A stretch of 61,566 nt of DNA, from NCBI GenBank assembly GCA_902514875.1, contig CABXSY010000006.1, positions 1 through 61,566 of the forward strand, written 5' to 3'. The notes below the pieces were generated by a model. It saw only the letters and a program-made list of their open reading frames with translations, was not told the origin of the DNA and did no database searches. This DNA comes from an uncultured Alphaproteobacteria bacterium. GTDB lineage: Bacteria; Pseudomonadota; Alphaproteobacteria; HIMB59; GCA-002718135. Made by a program: the position numbers and the translations under genes. Shown piece by piece: positions 29,146 to 39,965 of the stretch. Numbering within the stretch: position 1 is the first letter of the stretch; every line of letters starts with the position of its first letter.

Positions 29146-30132
29146 TTAGTTTTTTACACTAACTCTTTTAAGCATTTTTTCATGCATTTCCTTAGATCCA
29201 TCATGATATGTTCCAAACCATTGATCGAAAGGTATCATCAGATTTCCATAATTTACTTCAAAGTATTTATGATGAAGATAATGATTATAATTACTGAGAT
29301 CTATTGCTCTTTTATCATTAATCATCATTTGTTTAAATCCTATGTGACCGTTTGCCGATCCTAAACCTGCATGAAATAAATGATAAGTAGCATGTAGTGG
29401 ATGTGAGAGTATCACCCAATGAATAATAACACCGGAGAAATATAATAAATGTTCAATAGGATGCATGGAAAGGCTAGACCAAGGTCCAGGATTAACATTT
29501 CGATGATGAACAGAATGAGCAATTTTGTACATAAATTTAAAATGCAAGAATCGATGAATTAAGTAAAAGTGAGCATCTCTGAATGCCGGAATTAGTAAAA
29601 GAATAATAAAGAAATAAATGGGAGCTTCACTGAATTGAACAAAAGGTACCAAACCAGAAGCATAAAACCAAAAAGATAAAACTTCGTAAGCTGTCCAAAT
29701 AGGAACACCCCAAAACAAACTCCAAAATAAATTATCAAATATTTGTTTATTAAATGTAAAAATCTTTTGAATTTTTTCAGGCCAGTTTGGATTAAATTTA
29801 AATTTTATTCCCTGAGATTTTTTTACGTAAAGAGGTAAATGTATTAAACTAAAAAAGATCGTACCTATTACATAGTTCCGAATTAAAATTTCAGAAATCC
29901 AACCTGGCGAAAGATTTTTCATTTCGGAAAGCGCAGGGGTAAAAAAATAGTAAGCGATAAATGCAACAGCTAAGTACACAAGATTCCAAGAAAAAATATA
30001 TGAAAAGATAAACCAGTCCAAAATTTTTTTTAAATTAAAAGGAAATATCCATATAGGATTTTTGTCAGCCGCTTCTTTTGGCACGAAGTGACCTCTTTTA
30101 TCCCTATATCCAAAATTTTCTTCTTTAATCAT
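29146..30132 (-). CDS. Sterol desaturase / fatty acid hydroxylase superfamily protein
   Basis: HFYLIHRFLHF, HSVHHRN, HYLHHKYFEVNYG histidine boxes; multiple TM. Confidence 0.88.
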   Translation of the reverse strand: MIKEENFGYRDKRGHFVPKEAADKNPIWIFPFNLKKILDWFIFSYIFSWNLVYLAVAFIAYYFFTPALSEMKNLSPGWISEILIRNYVIGTIFFSLIHLPLYVKKSQGIKFKFNPNWPEKIQKIFTFNKQIFDNLFWSLFWGVPIWTAYEVLSFWFYASGLVPFVQFSEAPIYFFIILLLIPAFRDAHFYLIHRFLHFKFMYKIAHSVHHRNVNPGPWSSLSMHPIEHLLYFSGVIIHWVILSHPLHATYHLFHAGLGSANGHIGFKQMMINDKRAIDLSNYNHYLHHKYFEVNYGNLMIPFDQWFGTYHDGSKEMHEKMLKRVSVKN

Positions 30133-30188
30133 CTTATGTAATTTTTTACTATATTTACTATTTAATGCAATATTTTGATAATACCATT

Positions 30189-31757
30189 TTAACTCAGCTT
30201 AAATTCTTTTTTAAATTCACTAATTGTTAATACCTCATTAACTGGTTTGTCCCAACGAATACGGTGTATTCTTGGGAATCTCATAGCTACACCTGACTTA
30301 TGTCTAGTACTCGGAAATACATCATCAAAAGCTACTTCCAATATAATTTCTTTTTTTACTTCTCTTACGGGGCCAAATTTATTGATAGTATTGTTCCTAA
30401 TGAATTTATCTAATACTAATAATTCTTTGTCAGTGTAACCGGAATACGCCTTTCCTATTGGAACTAATTCATTTTCTTTCCAAACACCAAAAGTAAAATC
30501 AGAATAATACGATGATCTTTTGCCGTGCCCTCGTTGTGCATACATTAAAATTGCATCAACTAGTTTTGGATTTTTTTTCCATTTATACCAATAACCCTTT
30601 TTTCTTCCTGGTAAATATTCACTATTTTTAAGTTTAATCATGACACCTTCATTTAAATCACCATGAAAATTATTTTTATATTTAGTTAATTCTTCCCAAG
30701 TTGAAAAATTAATGATGAAAGATAAATCAATTTGATTAGTTTTATTTTCTTTTTGAAATTTTTCTAAATATTTTCTTCTTTCAAAAAGAGATAATTTTCT
30801 TAAATCTTTTCCTTTATAAAAAAGGATATCATAAGCTCGTATGAAAACAGGAAACTTTTTTTGAAGATCTTTCGATGCTTTTTTTCTATTTAACCTTTGT
30901 TGTAGATCATTAAAACCTGACGGCTTAAAACTTCTACCTGCAAGTAATTCCCCGTCAATAACAGCATCACCTTTTGTAGTTTCAATTATTTCTGGGAATG
31001 CAGATGATATATTATCACCTGTTCTTGAATATAGTGAAACACTCTTTGATGCAACCATAAGCTGAACTCTAATTCCATCCCATTTATATTCTGCTTGAAA
31101 TTCATTTGCGTCTAATCTTTTAAAATCTTTTTCCTCATCAATAGGATTAGCAAGCATCATGGGATGAAATAATTTTCTAAAATCTATTTTTGGCTTTGAT
31201 GTTTCATTTTTTAACCATTGAAATAAATTTTCATAAGGAAATTCTAGACCATGCCAAATTTCTTCAATCTCATTTACAGATTTGTTATATAGATCAGCTA
31301 GAGCAGTTTTTACTAATCTTTCAGAGACTCCAATTCGCAGCCCACCCGTACAAATCTTTATTAGTGTCCACCTTTCATTATTAGATAGTCGACTCAAAAT
31401 TTTACTAAACTCTGTATTAATTTCAGACTTTTCAATTTTTTTTATATTTTCTATTAAGTTAGACAAATTTTCTGACTTACCTTCTTTTTTTGTTGGCCAA
31501 ATTAATGATATTGTTTCAGCTAAATCCCCAACATAGTCGTATGAGTAATCAAATAAATGTTGATCTACTTGTTCATAGACAAGCTCTCTGAGTTTAGATG
31601 CTTTAATAAATTGAAATGATAGTTGGTTAGATAAAATTGCAAGAGCATATGCACGGTTGATATCAAGTGTTTTAAAATAATCTTGAAGTAATTTAATTTT
31701 AGTATTTCGACTTGGTGTTAAAATCAAATTGTGAAGTAAAGAAGAAAATTTTTTCAT
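30189..31757 (-). CDS. ATP-dependent DNA ligase
   Basis: EYKWDGIRVQLM (adenylation Lys motif), GDAVIDGELLAG, EGVMIKLKNSEYLPGRKKGYWYKWK; adjacent to ligase-associated exonuclease/helicase genes. Confidence 0.93.
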   Translation of the reverse strand: MKKFSSLLHNLILTPSRNTKIKLLQDYFKTLDINRAYALAILSNQLSFQFIKASKLRELVYEQVDQHLFDYSYDYVGDLAETISLIWPTKKEGKSENLSNLIENIKKIEKSEINTEFSKILSRLSNNERWTLIKICTGGLRIGVSERLVKTALADLYNKSVNEIEEIWHGLEFPYENLFQWLKNETSKPKIDFRKLFHPMMLANPIDEEKDFKRLDANEFQAEYKWDGIRVQLMVASKSVSLYSRTGDNISSAFPEIIETTKGDAVIDGELLAGRSFKPSGFNDLQQRLNRKKASKDLQKKFPVFIRAYDILFYKGKDLRKLSLFERRKYLEKFQKENKTNQIDLSFIINFSTWEELTKYKNNFHGDLNEGVMIKLKNSEYLPGRKKGYWYKWKKNPKLVDAILMYAQRGHGKRSSYYSDFTFGVWKENELVPIGKAYSGYTDKELLVLDKFIRNNTINKFGPVREVKKEIILEVAFDDVFPSTRHKSGVAMRFPRIHRIRWDKPVNEVLTISEFKKEFKLS

Positions 31758-32743
31758 TCAATTTCCTCATCACTTCTTCCTTGGATGGATAGGGGCTTTG
31801 AAACAAGATTTTGTTGCTTACAATAATAAACCAATGCATCTTCCTGACCATGTGTAATAAGAATATTTTTTGCTTTTGATTTATTAATTGTATCTAGTAA
31901 TTCATTCCAATCGCTATGATCACTAATAACTAATGGAAGTTCAATACCTTGTTGTTTTGCTCTTTGCTTAACTGTCATCCATCCACTTGCCATGCAAATA
32001 ATAGGGTTAGGAAACCGTCTTGACCAACGGTCTTTTAACGCTGATGGAGGGGCAATAATTATTTTGCCTTCATAAAAATTCTTATCTTTTGAAGAAACTT
32101 TTTCAAATTTTCCAATATTAATTTTTTCTTTTGAATAATATTCACACAACTTTTTTAGAGATCCATGAATATAAATTGTTTTATTATAATTCTGCTGGCG
32201 TAAAAGATTCATTACTCTTTGTGCTTTGCCAAGTGCATAAGCACCAACGATATGACAATTATGTTTATTTATTTTTACTGATTGAATAAGTTTTTGAATT
32301 TCATCGTTGGGATTTGGATGTTGAAATATGGGTAAGCCAAATGTTGCTTCAGTAATTAAAGTATCACATTTAATAAGTTTGAAATTTTTACACGTTTCAT
32401 CTTTTCCTACTTTATAATCACCTGTGATGACTAAACGATGATTATCTTTCTCAATTAATACTTGAGCACTCCCCAAAATATGTCCCGCAGGGTAGAGTGT
32501 AAAATTAAAGTTTTTAATCGAGTATTTTTGACCGTATCTAAGAGTTGTAAATTTCTTCGCACATTTATCTCCGTAGCGAATTTTCATTATGTCTATGGTC
32601 TGCCTAGTGGCAATAACATGGTTATGTCCAAATCGAGCATGATCTGCGTGACCATGTGTAATAATTGCTGTTTTTTTCGGCAATATTGGATCTATATGTA
32701 GATTTATATCTTTGATAAATAGTTGATGGTTAATGAAATCCAT
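31754..32743 (-). CDS. Ligase-associated DNA exonuclease (MBL-fold)
   Basis: ITHGHADHARFGH, YPAGHILGSAQVLIE, VITGDYKVGKDETC, SGWMTVKQRAKQQGIELPLVISDHSDWNEL. Confidence 0.9.
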   Translation of the reverse strand: MDFINHQLFIKDINLHIDPILPKKTAIITHGHADHARFGHNHVIATRQTIDIMKIRYGDKCAKKFTTLRYGQKYSIKNFNFTLYPAGHILGSAQVLIEKDNHRLVITGDYKVGKDETCKNFKLIKCDTLITEATFGLPIFQHPNPNDEIQKLIQSVKINKHNCHIVGAYALGKAQRVMNLLRQQNYNKTIYIHGSLKKLCEYYSKEKINIGKFEKVSSKDKNFYEGKIIIAPPSALKDRWSRRFPNPIICMASGWMTVKQRAKQQGIELPLVISDHSDWNELLDTINKSKAKNILITHGQEDALVYYCKQQNLVSKPLSIQGRSDEEIE

Positions 32744-35178
32744 ATGAATATAAATAAATCGAATCCCTTATTATTACACCCCCTAAACAAGTGGATGAAG
32801 AAAAAAAAATGGTCCTGGTTTCCTCATCAAATTCAAACGTTTCAATATGTTCGAAGCGGATCTGATGTTGTTGTATTTGCTCCAACTGGTGCTGGTAAAA
32901 CGTTAACAGGATTTATTAACCCAATAGATGATTTAATAAAATTAAAAAAATTTAAAGGTCTTCACACCCTCTATGTTTCTCCATTAAAATCTCTTGCAAA
33001 CGATATTGTGAGAAATTTAGAGAAACCTATTAAGGATCTTAATTTAAATATTTCATTTCAAGTAAGAACAGGTGACACAACACCATATAAAAAACAAAAA
33101 CAAAAACAAAAACCTCCTAACATTATTATTACAACTCCAGAGTCACTTGCATTATTAAATTCGTATGAGAATGCGAAAGAATTTTTTCACAATCTAAAAT
33201 ATATAATTATTGATGAGATACACACTTTTTTGGATAATAAGAGAGCTGACCTTCTAAGCTTAAATATTGAAAGATTACAAATTTTCTCTCCAAATTTACA
33301 ACGAATAGGGTTGTCAGCAACTCTCAAAAATAAACAAGATGCCAAAAAATGGCTTTGTCGTAAAAAACCAAAAATAGTTTCTTATGAAAATTCAGTTTTA
33401 CCTAAAATTAAAATACTAGAATCAAAAGAACGTATTCCTTGGTCTGGGCATATGGCTACGTATTCTATTAATGAAATCTATAAAGAAATAATGAAATCAA
33501 AATTAACTATTATTTTTGTTAATACGAGGGCACAAGCTGAATATATGTTTAAAAACTTATGGCTAATTAATAAGAAAAAATTAAAAATAGCTGTTCACCA
33601 CGGTTCATTAGAAAAAAAACTTACGTTTAAAAGTAGAAAATAATCTTAGTAAAGGATTAGTTGACTGTGTTGTTGCGACCTCTTCTTTAGAGCTTGGATT
33701 AGATTATGGAGATGTAGAAAAAATTATTCAAGTTGGAGCACCAAAAGGAATTAACAGATTATTACAGCGCGTGGGAAGATCAAATCATAATTTAAACACT
33801 CCTTCAAAAGCAATTTTAGTACCAACTAATCGTTTTGAGTTTATTGAAGCAAAGGCTGCTATTGAAGAAATTAAAAAAAATAACTTAGATAAAATTGATT
33901 TGAAAGAGGGAAGTTTTGACGTTGTGGCTCAACATATTTTTGCAACGGCTTGTGCGGGGCAATTTGATGTTAATGATCTATATGTAGAAATTATAAAAGC
34001 ATATCCATATAAAAATTTAAATTTTAGTGATTTCAAGAAATTAATCAATCTCATACAAGATGGTGGATACGTTTTAAAAAATTATGATCAATTTAAGAGA
34101 ATCTTCCAATTGAGAGAAAATAAAAATATTTATAAGCTAGTAAATAGAAGAGAAACACGAAAATACCGCATGAATGTTGGAACAATAATTGAAAATCCAA
34201 TGCTAAAAATAAAACTTGGAACAAAAACGCTAGGGAACATAGAAGAAGTTTTTATTCAAAATCTTTCTCAAGGTGATTCATTTATATTTGCTGGTCGAGT
34301 ATTGGAGTTCCAATCAATGAAAAATAATTTAGTACAAGTTAAAAGAAGTAAATCATTAATTTCAAAAATTCCATCTTATTCAGGTGGCAGAATGCCATTA
34401 TCAACAAATTTGGCTAACTCAGTTAGGGCTTTATTGGCAAAGAGTAATATGTGGGATTTATATCCAGCTCAAATTACAGAATGGTTAAAAAGACAAAAAG
34501 AAATATCAAAAATTCCAAAAAAAGATGAATTTCTAGTAGAACAATTCCCTCGGAAAAAAAATGTTTTATACCGTTATCTATACTTTTGCAGGATGGCATG
34601 CCAATCAAACACTAGGCTTTTTATTGCTAAGAGGCTTTAAGGAATTTGATTATAAACCTTTAGGTTTTGTTGCGAATGATTATGCTATTGTTTTGTGGTC
34701 TTTGAAAGAAGTTAAAGATATTAAAAATATTCTAAATATAAAATTATTGCATAAACATTTAGATAATTATCTTGAAGAAACTTCAATAGTTAAAAGATTA
34801 TTTAGAGATAATGCAATTATATCTTGTTTAATAGAAAGAAGGTTGCCTGGAATGGAAAAAACAGGGAAGCAAGTTTTATTTAGTTCTGATCTGATTTATA
34901 CAGTTCTCAAAAAAAATGAACCAGACCATATTTTACTACAATCATCTTATGATGATGCAAAAAAAAATATGATAGATTATGATAGACTAAGAGAAATCTT
35001 AAAAAAAATTGATAAAAAAATTATATTAAAGAAACTTAGAAGTATATCACCTTTAGCTGTTCCAATTATTCTTGAAATAAATAGAGAAAATTTATCAAAA
35101 AAGGAAACTGATGAATATATTTTAGAGGATTTAGAAAATGAAATATTAAAAGAGGCAAATGTACTATCAATTAATTAA
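32723..35178 (+). pseudogene. Ligase-associated Lhr-like DEXH helicase, interrupted by two A8-tract frameshifts
   Basis: FAPTGAGKTLTGF, IIDEIHTF, IGLSATL; removing one A at 33612-33619 yields HHGSLEKNLRLKVENNLSKGLVDCVVATSSLELGLDYGDV, and one A at 34554-34561 yields EQFPRKKMFYTVIYTFAGWHANQTLGFLLLRGF. Confidence 0.88.
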
Positions 35179-35812
35179 TTTTGGTGATGAAGAATTTTAT
35201 GCTTACCCAAATAAATCTCTTTATTGGAAAAGACTAAATACCCTGATTGTATCAGATTTACATATTGGAAAATCTATTAGTTATGCAAAGAATAAGCAAT
35301 TCTTACCTCCATATGATACCAAAGAAATATTAAACAAACTTTTTGTTAGTTTAGATAAGATTAAACCAAGCAATTTAATTATAGTTGGAGATTTGTTACA
35401 CGACGTTTTTTCAACTTTGAGTTTAAAAGATCAAGATCATAAAAACATTACTAAATATATGGAAAATACTGATTTCATATGGATCAAGGGTAATCATGAT
35501 AAAAATATACAAATTGAAGGTTTTAAAAATTTTACAAATTATGAAATTGATAAATTTTTATTTACGCACATACCTATTGAAACACCCTTATTTCAAATTT
35601 GTGGTCACTATCATCCAAAAGTAAAAATTGTACACAGAGGGAAAACTATTTTTAAAACATCTTTTGTGCATAATGAAAAAATATTCATTTTACCAAGTTT
35701 TGGAATTTTAACAGGTGGGTTGGATATCAATTCTAAGGAAATAAGCGATGTATTGGGTAAGAAAAATTTGAATATTTATCCTGTGGGACAGGATAAAGTC
35801 TATAAACTATAA
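35159..35812 (+). CDS. pdeM: Ligase-associated DNA damage response metallophosphoesterase
   Basis: LIVSDLHIGKS, VGDLLHDV, IKGNHDKN, CGHYHPKV; last member of the ligase cluster. Confidence 0.88.
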   Translation: MYYQLINFGDEEFYAYPNKSLYWKRLNTLIVSDLHIGKSISYAKNKQFLPPYDTKEILNKLFVSLDKIKPSNLIIVGDLLHDVFSTLSLKDQDHKNITKYMENTDFIWIKGNHDKNIQIEGFKNFTNYEIDKFLFTHIPIETPLFQICGHYHPKVKIVHRGKTIFKTSFVHNEKIFILPSFGILTGGLDINSKEISDVLGKKNLNIYPVGQDKVYKL

Positions 35813-36228
35813 TTAAAGTAGTTGTTAATTACGATGCCAATTAAAATAATAAAATTCAATACAAATAATAAAACTGAAACTAAATGCATATATTTAAAAC
35901 TTGAAGATGCTTTTTTATCACCTTCTAATTCTTTATCTCTAAAATCATTAATTTTAGGCGTTAGATAATTTCTATTAATAATAAAACTAATAGCAACTAT
36001 TATTAGCAAAATAGAATTTAAAATAATACCTGATAAAAAACTAAATATTAAAGATGAAACAGCTATTATAAATCCAAATAAAAACATTCTAGGAAAAATT
36101 GTTCTTAAAAATTTACTACTAGCATTAATGCTTAAAGTAGCAAAAACTGAGGGTGAGACAACAGCCATAAAAAAAATCATAGCGCCAAGTAAAATAGTTA
36201 CTAAAAAATTTATAAAAAAAATTATCAT
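35800..36228 (-). CDS. DUF4149-like membrane protein
   Basis: 142 aa, 4 TM; FMAVVSPSVFATL, KFLRTIFPRMF. Confidence 0.7.
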   Translation of the reverse strand: MIIFFINFLVTILLGAMIFFMAVVSPSVFATLSINASSKFLRTIFPRMFLFGFIIAVSSLIFSFLSGIILNSILLIIVAISFIINRNYLTPKINDFRDKELEGDKKASSSFKYMHLVSVLLFVLNFIILIGIVINNYFNYSL

Positions 36229-36605
36229 TATCTTCTAATATATCCATCTAAACTAAATTTTTTTGGTCCATTTATCAGTAGAATAAAAAATCCTCCAGCT
36301 AAAGCAATATTTTTTAAAAAATTTGTAAGAGTTATTGGATCTGAAAAATCTCTTAGAAAAATTACCGCTGTTGCAATACAAAAACTGGCAAAAATAAATG
36401 AGGTTATTTTTACTTGGTACCCTATAATTAGAAAAATAGGACCAACTAATTCTAGAATAATTGCTGGATAAATAAATACTCCTGGCAAGCCATACATTTC
36501 CATCCATCCAATCGTTCCTTCAATGTTATTAATTTTTGAATAACCATTTATTAAGAAAACTAAGGAAAGAAAAATTCTTGAAATAAGATCTAATATATTA
36601 ACCAT
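36228..36605 (-). CDS. DoxX family membrane protein
   Basis: LISRIFLSLVFLINGYSKI, FIYPAIILELVGPIFLIIGY, KNIALAGGFFILL. Confidence 0.83.
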   Translation of the reverse strand: MVNILDLISRIFLSLVFLINGYSKINNIEGTIGWMEMYGLPGVFIYPAIILELVGPIFLIIGYQVKITSFIFASFCIATAVIFLRDFSDPITLTNFLKNIALAGGFFILLINGPKKFSLDGYIRR

Positions 36606-36643
36606 ACTCTCTTATAAGCTTTATTTGTTTTTAAATATTTAAT

Positions 36644-36670
36644 AAAAAAAAGCCCATGACAATGGGCCTT
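36644..36670 (-). terminator. Rho-independent terminator of the TPR gene
   Basis: Minus strand AAGGCCCATTGTCATGGGCTTTTTTTT. Confidence 0.82.
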
Positions 36671-36696
36671 ATTAATCTTTTTTTAAATAACACTAA

Positions 36697-37164
36697 TTAC
36701 GAATTATCTATAGCTTTTTTAAGTTTTGTATATTCCATAGAATTAGTTCCAGCTAAAGTTTCTAATTTTGACAACATTTCATTTGCCTTATTCATTTTTC
36801 CAAGCGTAATATAAAGTTCACCAAGGTATTCATGAACACCTAGATGTTCAGGATTTGCTTCTAATGCAATTTGATATGCATCGAATGCTTTGTCTAAATT
36901 TGGTTCACTATGTTTTCTATAGCTAAATCCAAGCAAATTATACACATCAGCTTTTTTATCACCAAGATCTTTACGCTTAGCCATTTTTTCAAGCAATTTG
37001 ATCGATTTATCAAATTTTTTGTAATAGACTAATTCGTACGCTTTATCGTAAAGCTTAATAACTTGTTCACCTGCAGACATACTTGAACTACTGTCGTCAG
37101 AACTTGCAGCAGCAAATACACCAGAACTAATAAATAATAATGTAAGTAATATTTTAATCATCAA
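36697..37164 (-). CDS. Secreted tetratricopeptide-repeat protein
   Basis: Signal peptide; DVYNLLGFSYRKHSEPNLDKAFDAYQIALEANPEHLGVHEYLGELYITLGKMNKA. Confidence 0.83.
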   Translation of the reverse strand: MMIKILLTLLFISSGVFAAASSDDSSSSMSAGEQVIKLYDKAYELVYYKKFDKSIKLLEKMAKRKDLGDKKADVYNLLGFSYRKHSEPNLDKAFDAYQIALEANPEHLGVHEYLGELYITLGKMNKANEMLSKLETLAGTNSMEYTKLKKAIDNS

Positions 37165-37218
37165 AATTAAATATGTTTGTTTAAACTAATTTCAATATTC
37201 GTTTGTGAATTAATATAA

Positions 37219-37677
37219 TTAGTGGCAGGCAATATTATATTTTTTTAGTCTGTAATAATTATATGGCCAAGGGGTTAGATAGCCTACAAGAAGCATTATA
37301 GGTATTACCCACCATACAAGTTTAGCGCCACCCATAATGATCCAGTCAACTGCATTCATAGCTATTTCCATAGATACCATTGAAATTAAACTCATTCCTA
37401 TGGCTGTTTTAAAAGCTTTGCTGATAATCATTTGTCTTGATAAAACAACAGTCTCTAAAATGATGCTAGTAATAATACCATTAATGATTGCTAGGATCAT
37501 AATATAAAGAGTAGGCCAAGGAATGCCAGCTAATTGAAAATAGAGTATGGTTCCAAAATCGCCAATACTACATCCTAGCAAACACCAAGCAGTATTTTTA
37601 GCACTTTTTCTCCATGTATGTTTACATTTCCAATGAAAACGTGGAGCTGGTTTTTTTAATGTTTCGGCAACAGACAT
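37219..37677 (-). CDS. DUF4396-like membrane protein
   Basis: HTWRKSAKNTAWCLLGCSIGDFGTI, EIAMNAVDW, YLTPWPYNYYRLKKY. Confidence 0.75.
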   Translation of the reverse strand: MSVAETLKKPAPRFHWKCKHTWRKSAKNTAWCLLGCSIGDFGTILYFQLAGIPWPTLYIMILAIINGIITSIILETVVLSRQMIISKAFKTAIGMSLISMVSMEIAMNAVDWIIMGGAKLVWWVIPIMLLVGYLTPWPYNYYRLKKYNIACH

Positions 37678-37682
37678 TTAAA

Positions 37683-39116
37683 TTATATACCTTGCTTAAA
37701 TTCCAGAGTATTATTTATATCATTAATTTCATAACTATCAATTGTACCATTAGTCCATTTGATTGTTATATTTTTAATTACTTCACCTTCACGTAATCCA
37801 TAATGCGCTACTGGTTCCATTTGACATAAATATCCTGAGCCAGCATCAATAGTTTTGGAATGATTTCTTAAATTTGTATGTAAAGTAACTGTAGCACCTC
37901 TAGCTGGAGCGCCAAAGGTGTTTAGAGGTTTGATTCTAATATAGTTTGTATTCGATACATTTGCTTTAAAGAGACTGAGTGGCTGAGCTCCAGATTCACC
38001 GTGAGAAATAAGTAATTCTAAAATTCCATCTCCATCAATATCAGCAACAGCTGCACCAGTTCCTAGACCTTGTGCTTCAAGTGCTTCATCTAATTTGATT
38101 TCTTCTAAATTTCCTTCATCAAGAATACGAAAGAGTTTATTTGGCTGACCTATATTATTTAAAAAAATTTCATCATAACCATCATTATCGAAATCAGCTG
38201 ATATAACTGTTCGTATTCTACTAGGTGATCTAAAATCTAATGAAGACATATCGAGAAATGATTCTTTTTGTTTTACAAAAATTCGATGATAACCTTCCCA
38301 GTTACTTGTTATAATATCAAGTTCACCTCTATATAAAAAATCAGTTAAAGCAGTTCCACGACCATTTTGAAAAGTATCTTGTACATTTTTTTCCATAGCA
38401 ACATCATTAAAATTACCATTAATATTTTTATATAAAAAATTTGGACCTCTCTCATTAGCTGCAAATATATCCATGTTATCAGAAACTATATGTCCTGAAA
38501 CTACAGCTCTTCCCCCTGTGATTTGATTTATACCAAGAATTGATGCTAAGTCTTTTACTTCATTTTCTTCAATTTCATAAAATCTAGTAGGCCCTCCATA
38601 ATTAGCAACATATATACCGTATTTTCCTGAGCCATTTCTGTCTACACAAACAACTGATCTCCCTGCAGTCAAATTTAAATTTTCTAAATTTTTTTCTAAT
38701 TCAAAATAATCGAAAATGTTATTATTGTTATTATCCAATAATCTATCAGAGTATTTTTTTTCTCCACTATACGTATCAGTATTTAAGAAATAAATTTCTT
38801 CAAAACCATCCTGATCTATATCGCAAGCAGATACACCAATAGTATTTCTATCTTCATCAGCGAATAAAGGATTTTGTATTGTATTAATTAGTTTTCCATT
38901 TTTATAACTAAGAGCTAGATTAGAGTAACCAAAGCCTGCAACAATAAATTCATAATTTCCATCTTTATCAAAGTCAGTTACTGAAATCCCATAACTCAAG
39001 CGATCGTTATTATTTTCAATTATATTTGAAATATTAGAAAAAAATTCTGCCTTAGCCATACTAGATATTAAAAATATTAAAATAAAAACTAACTTACTCA
39101 TTTCAAGTATTTTCAA
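37683..39116 (-). CDS. FG-GAP/VCBS-repeat protein with C-terminal ASPIC/UnbV (CRTAC1-like) domain
   Basis: DFDKDGNYEF, DIDQDGFEEIYF, DFDNDGYDEIFLNN, DIDGDGILELLISHGES repeats; signal peptide. Confidence 0.87.
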   Translation of the reverse strand: MKILEMSKLVFILIFLISSMAKAEFFSNISNIIENNNDRLSYGISVTDFDKDGNYEFIVAGFGYSNLALSYKNGKLINTIQNPLFADEDRNTIGVSACDIDQDGFEEIYFLNTDTYSGEKKYSDRLLDNNNNNIFDYFELEKNLENLNLTAGRSVVCVDRNGSGKYGIYVANYGGPTRFYEIEENEVKDLASILGINQITGGRAVVSGHIVSDNMDIFAANERGPNFLYKNINGNFNDVAMEKNVQDTFQNGRGTALTDFLYRGELDIITSNWEGYHRIFVKQKESFLDMSSLDFRSPSRIRTVISADFDNDGYDEIFLNNIGQPNKLFRILDEGNLEEIKLDEALEAQGLGTGAAVADIDGDGILELLISHGESGAQPLSLFKANVSNTNYIRIKPLNTFGAPARGATVTLHTNLRNHSKTIDAGSGYLCQMEPVAHYGLREGEVIKNITIKWTNGTIDSYEINDINNTLEFKQGI

Positions 39117-39802
39117 TTTGCCAATCTAATAAAAATGTCGCCCATTCCAAAATTAAGTTCTTCAAGAGGCATACTATTTCTAGCTTCGCACATAGGACCA
39201 GTGATCTGGTCATTTTTTATATAATCTATATCGTAAGCATCACATATTTTTGCATTATGCAATACACCAATAACAAGTTTGTTATCTACTGAGTATGTAT
39301 AATCTTTATTTAATTCATTACCTTCACAAAAATAATCTCTATTTACAAGTTCGGGAAAATCATTTTTGTTGCATGGATTATTAATAACGATTGTATAGAT
39401 GTCTTTGGATTGATCTTTAAAATCAATGTTGATTTTTTTTGTTTCTGAATATTTCATTACATCGCATAAGCAAGGCCAACAACATTTATAATATTGACCA
39501 CAAATTTTTTCATTGTTTTCTATATTATTAAGAAAAATCTCATCTGGCTGAGCATCTGGAGGAATTAGAGAACCTGAAACAGCACAGTATAACTTGTTAA
39601 ATTGCATAAACTCTTCATATTCTAAGTTTTGATCTAAAATATATTTAAAAAATCTTGGGCCAGCTGCATTTCTGTTTCCATCAGGAAAAATAGCTGACCA
39701 ATCATTAACAAGTCTTTCGTACATTTTTTCTGTATTAGCATTGACCTGAGAAACGGGTATAAATATTTGTAAGAATATCATTATAGTTAGTAATTTTCGC
39801 AT
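39113..39802 (-). CDS. Secreted cysteine-rich protein of unknown function
   Basis: Signal peptide MRKLLTIMIFLQIFIPVSQVNA; CGQYYKCCWPCLCDVMKYSE; ATGA overlap with the FG-GAP gene. Confidence 0.7.
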   Translation of the reverse strand: MRKLLTIMIFLQIFIPVSQVNANTEKMYERLVNDWSAIFPDGNRNAAGPRFFKYILDQNLEYEEFMQFNKLYCAVSGSLIPPDAQPDEIFLNNIENNEKICGQYYKCCWPCLCDVMKYSETKKINIDFKDQSKDIYTIVINNPCNKNDFPELVNRDYFCEGNELNKDYTYSVDNKLVIGVLHNAKICDAYDIDYIKNDQITGPMCEARNSMPLEELNFGMGDIFIRLAN

Positions 39803-39965
39803 AAAAATTTAAATAGGCTTAGCTTTAAAAATGTAAATCCCTAGTTTTGAATCATTCTTGAATCAGTACGGATTACTTTTTCTGCATTTTATTACTTTTT
39901 ATGGTATTGTCGCACTCGAAGAATTTGACATATTTTGTGCTAAATACTAGAGAGTGATCATAATT

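Noticed and set aside
36253-36507. Alternate-frame ORF within the DoxX gene
   Set aside because: Ser/Tyr-rich shadow translation; the DoxX frame is clearly coding.
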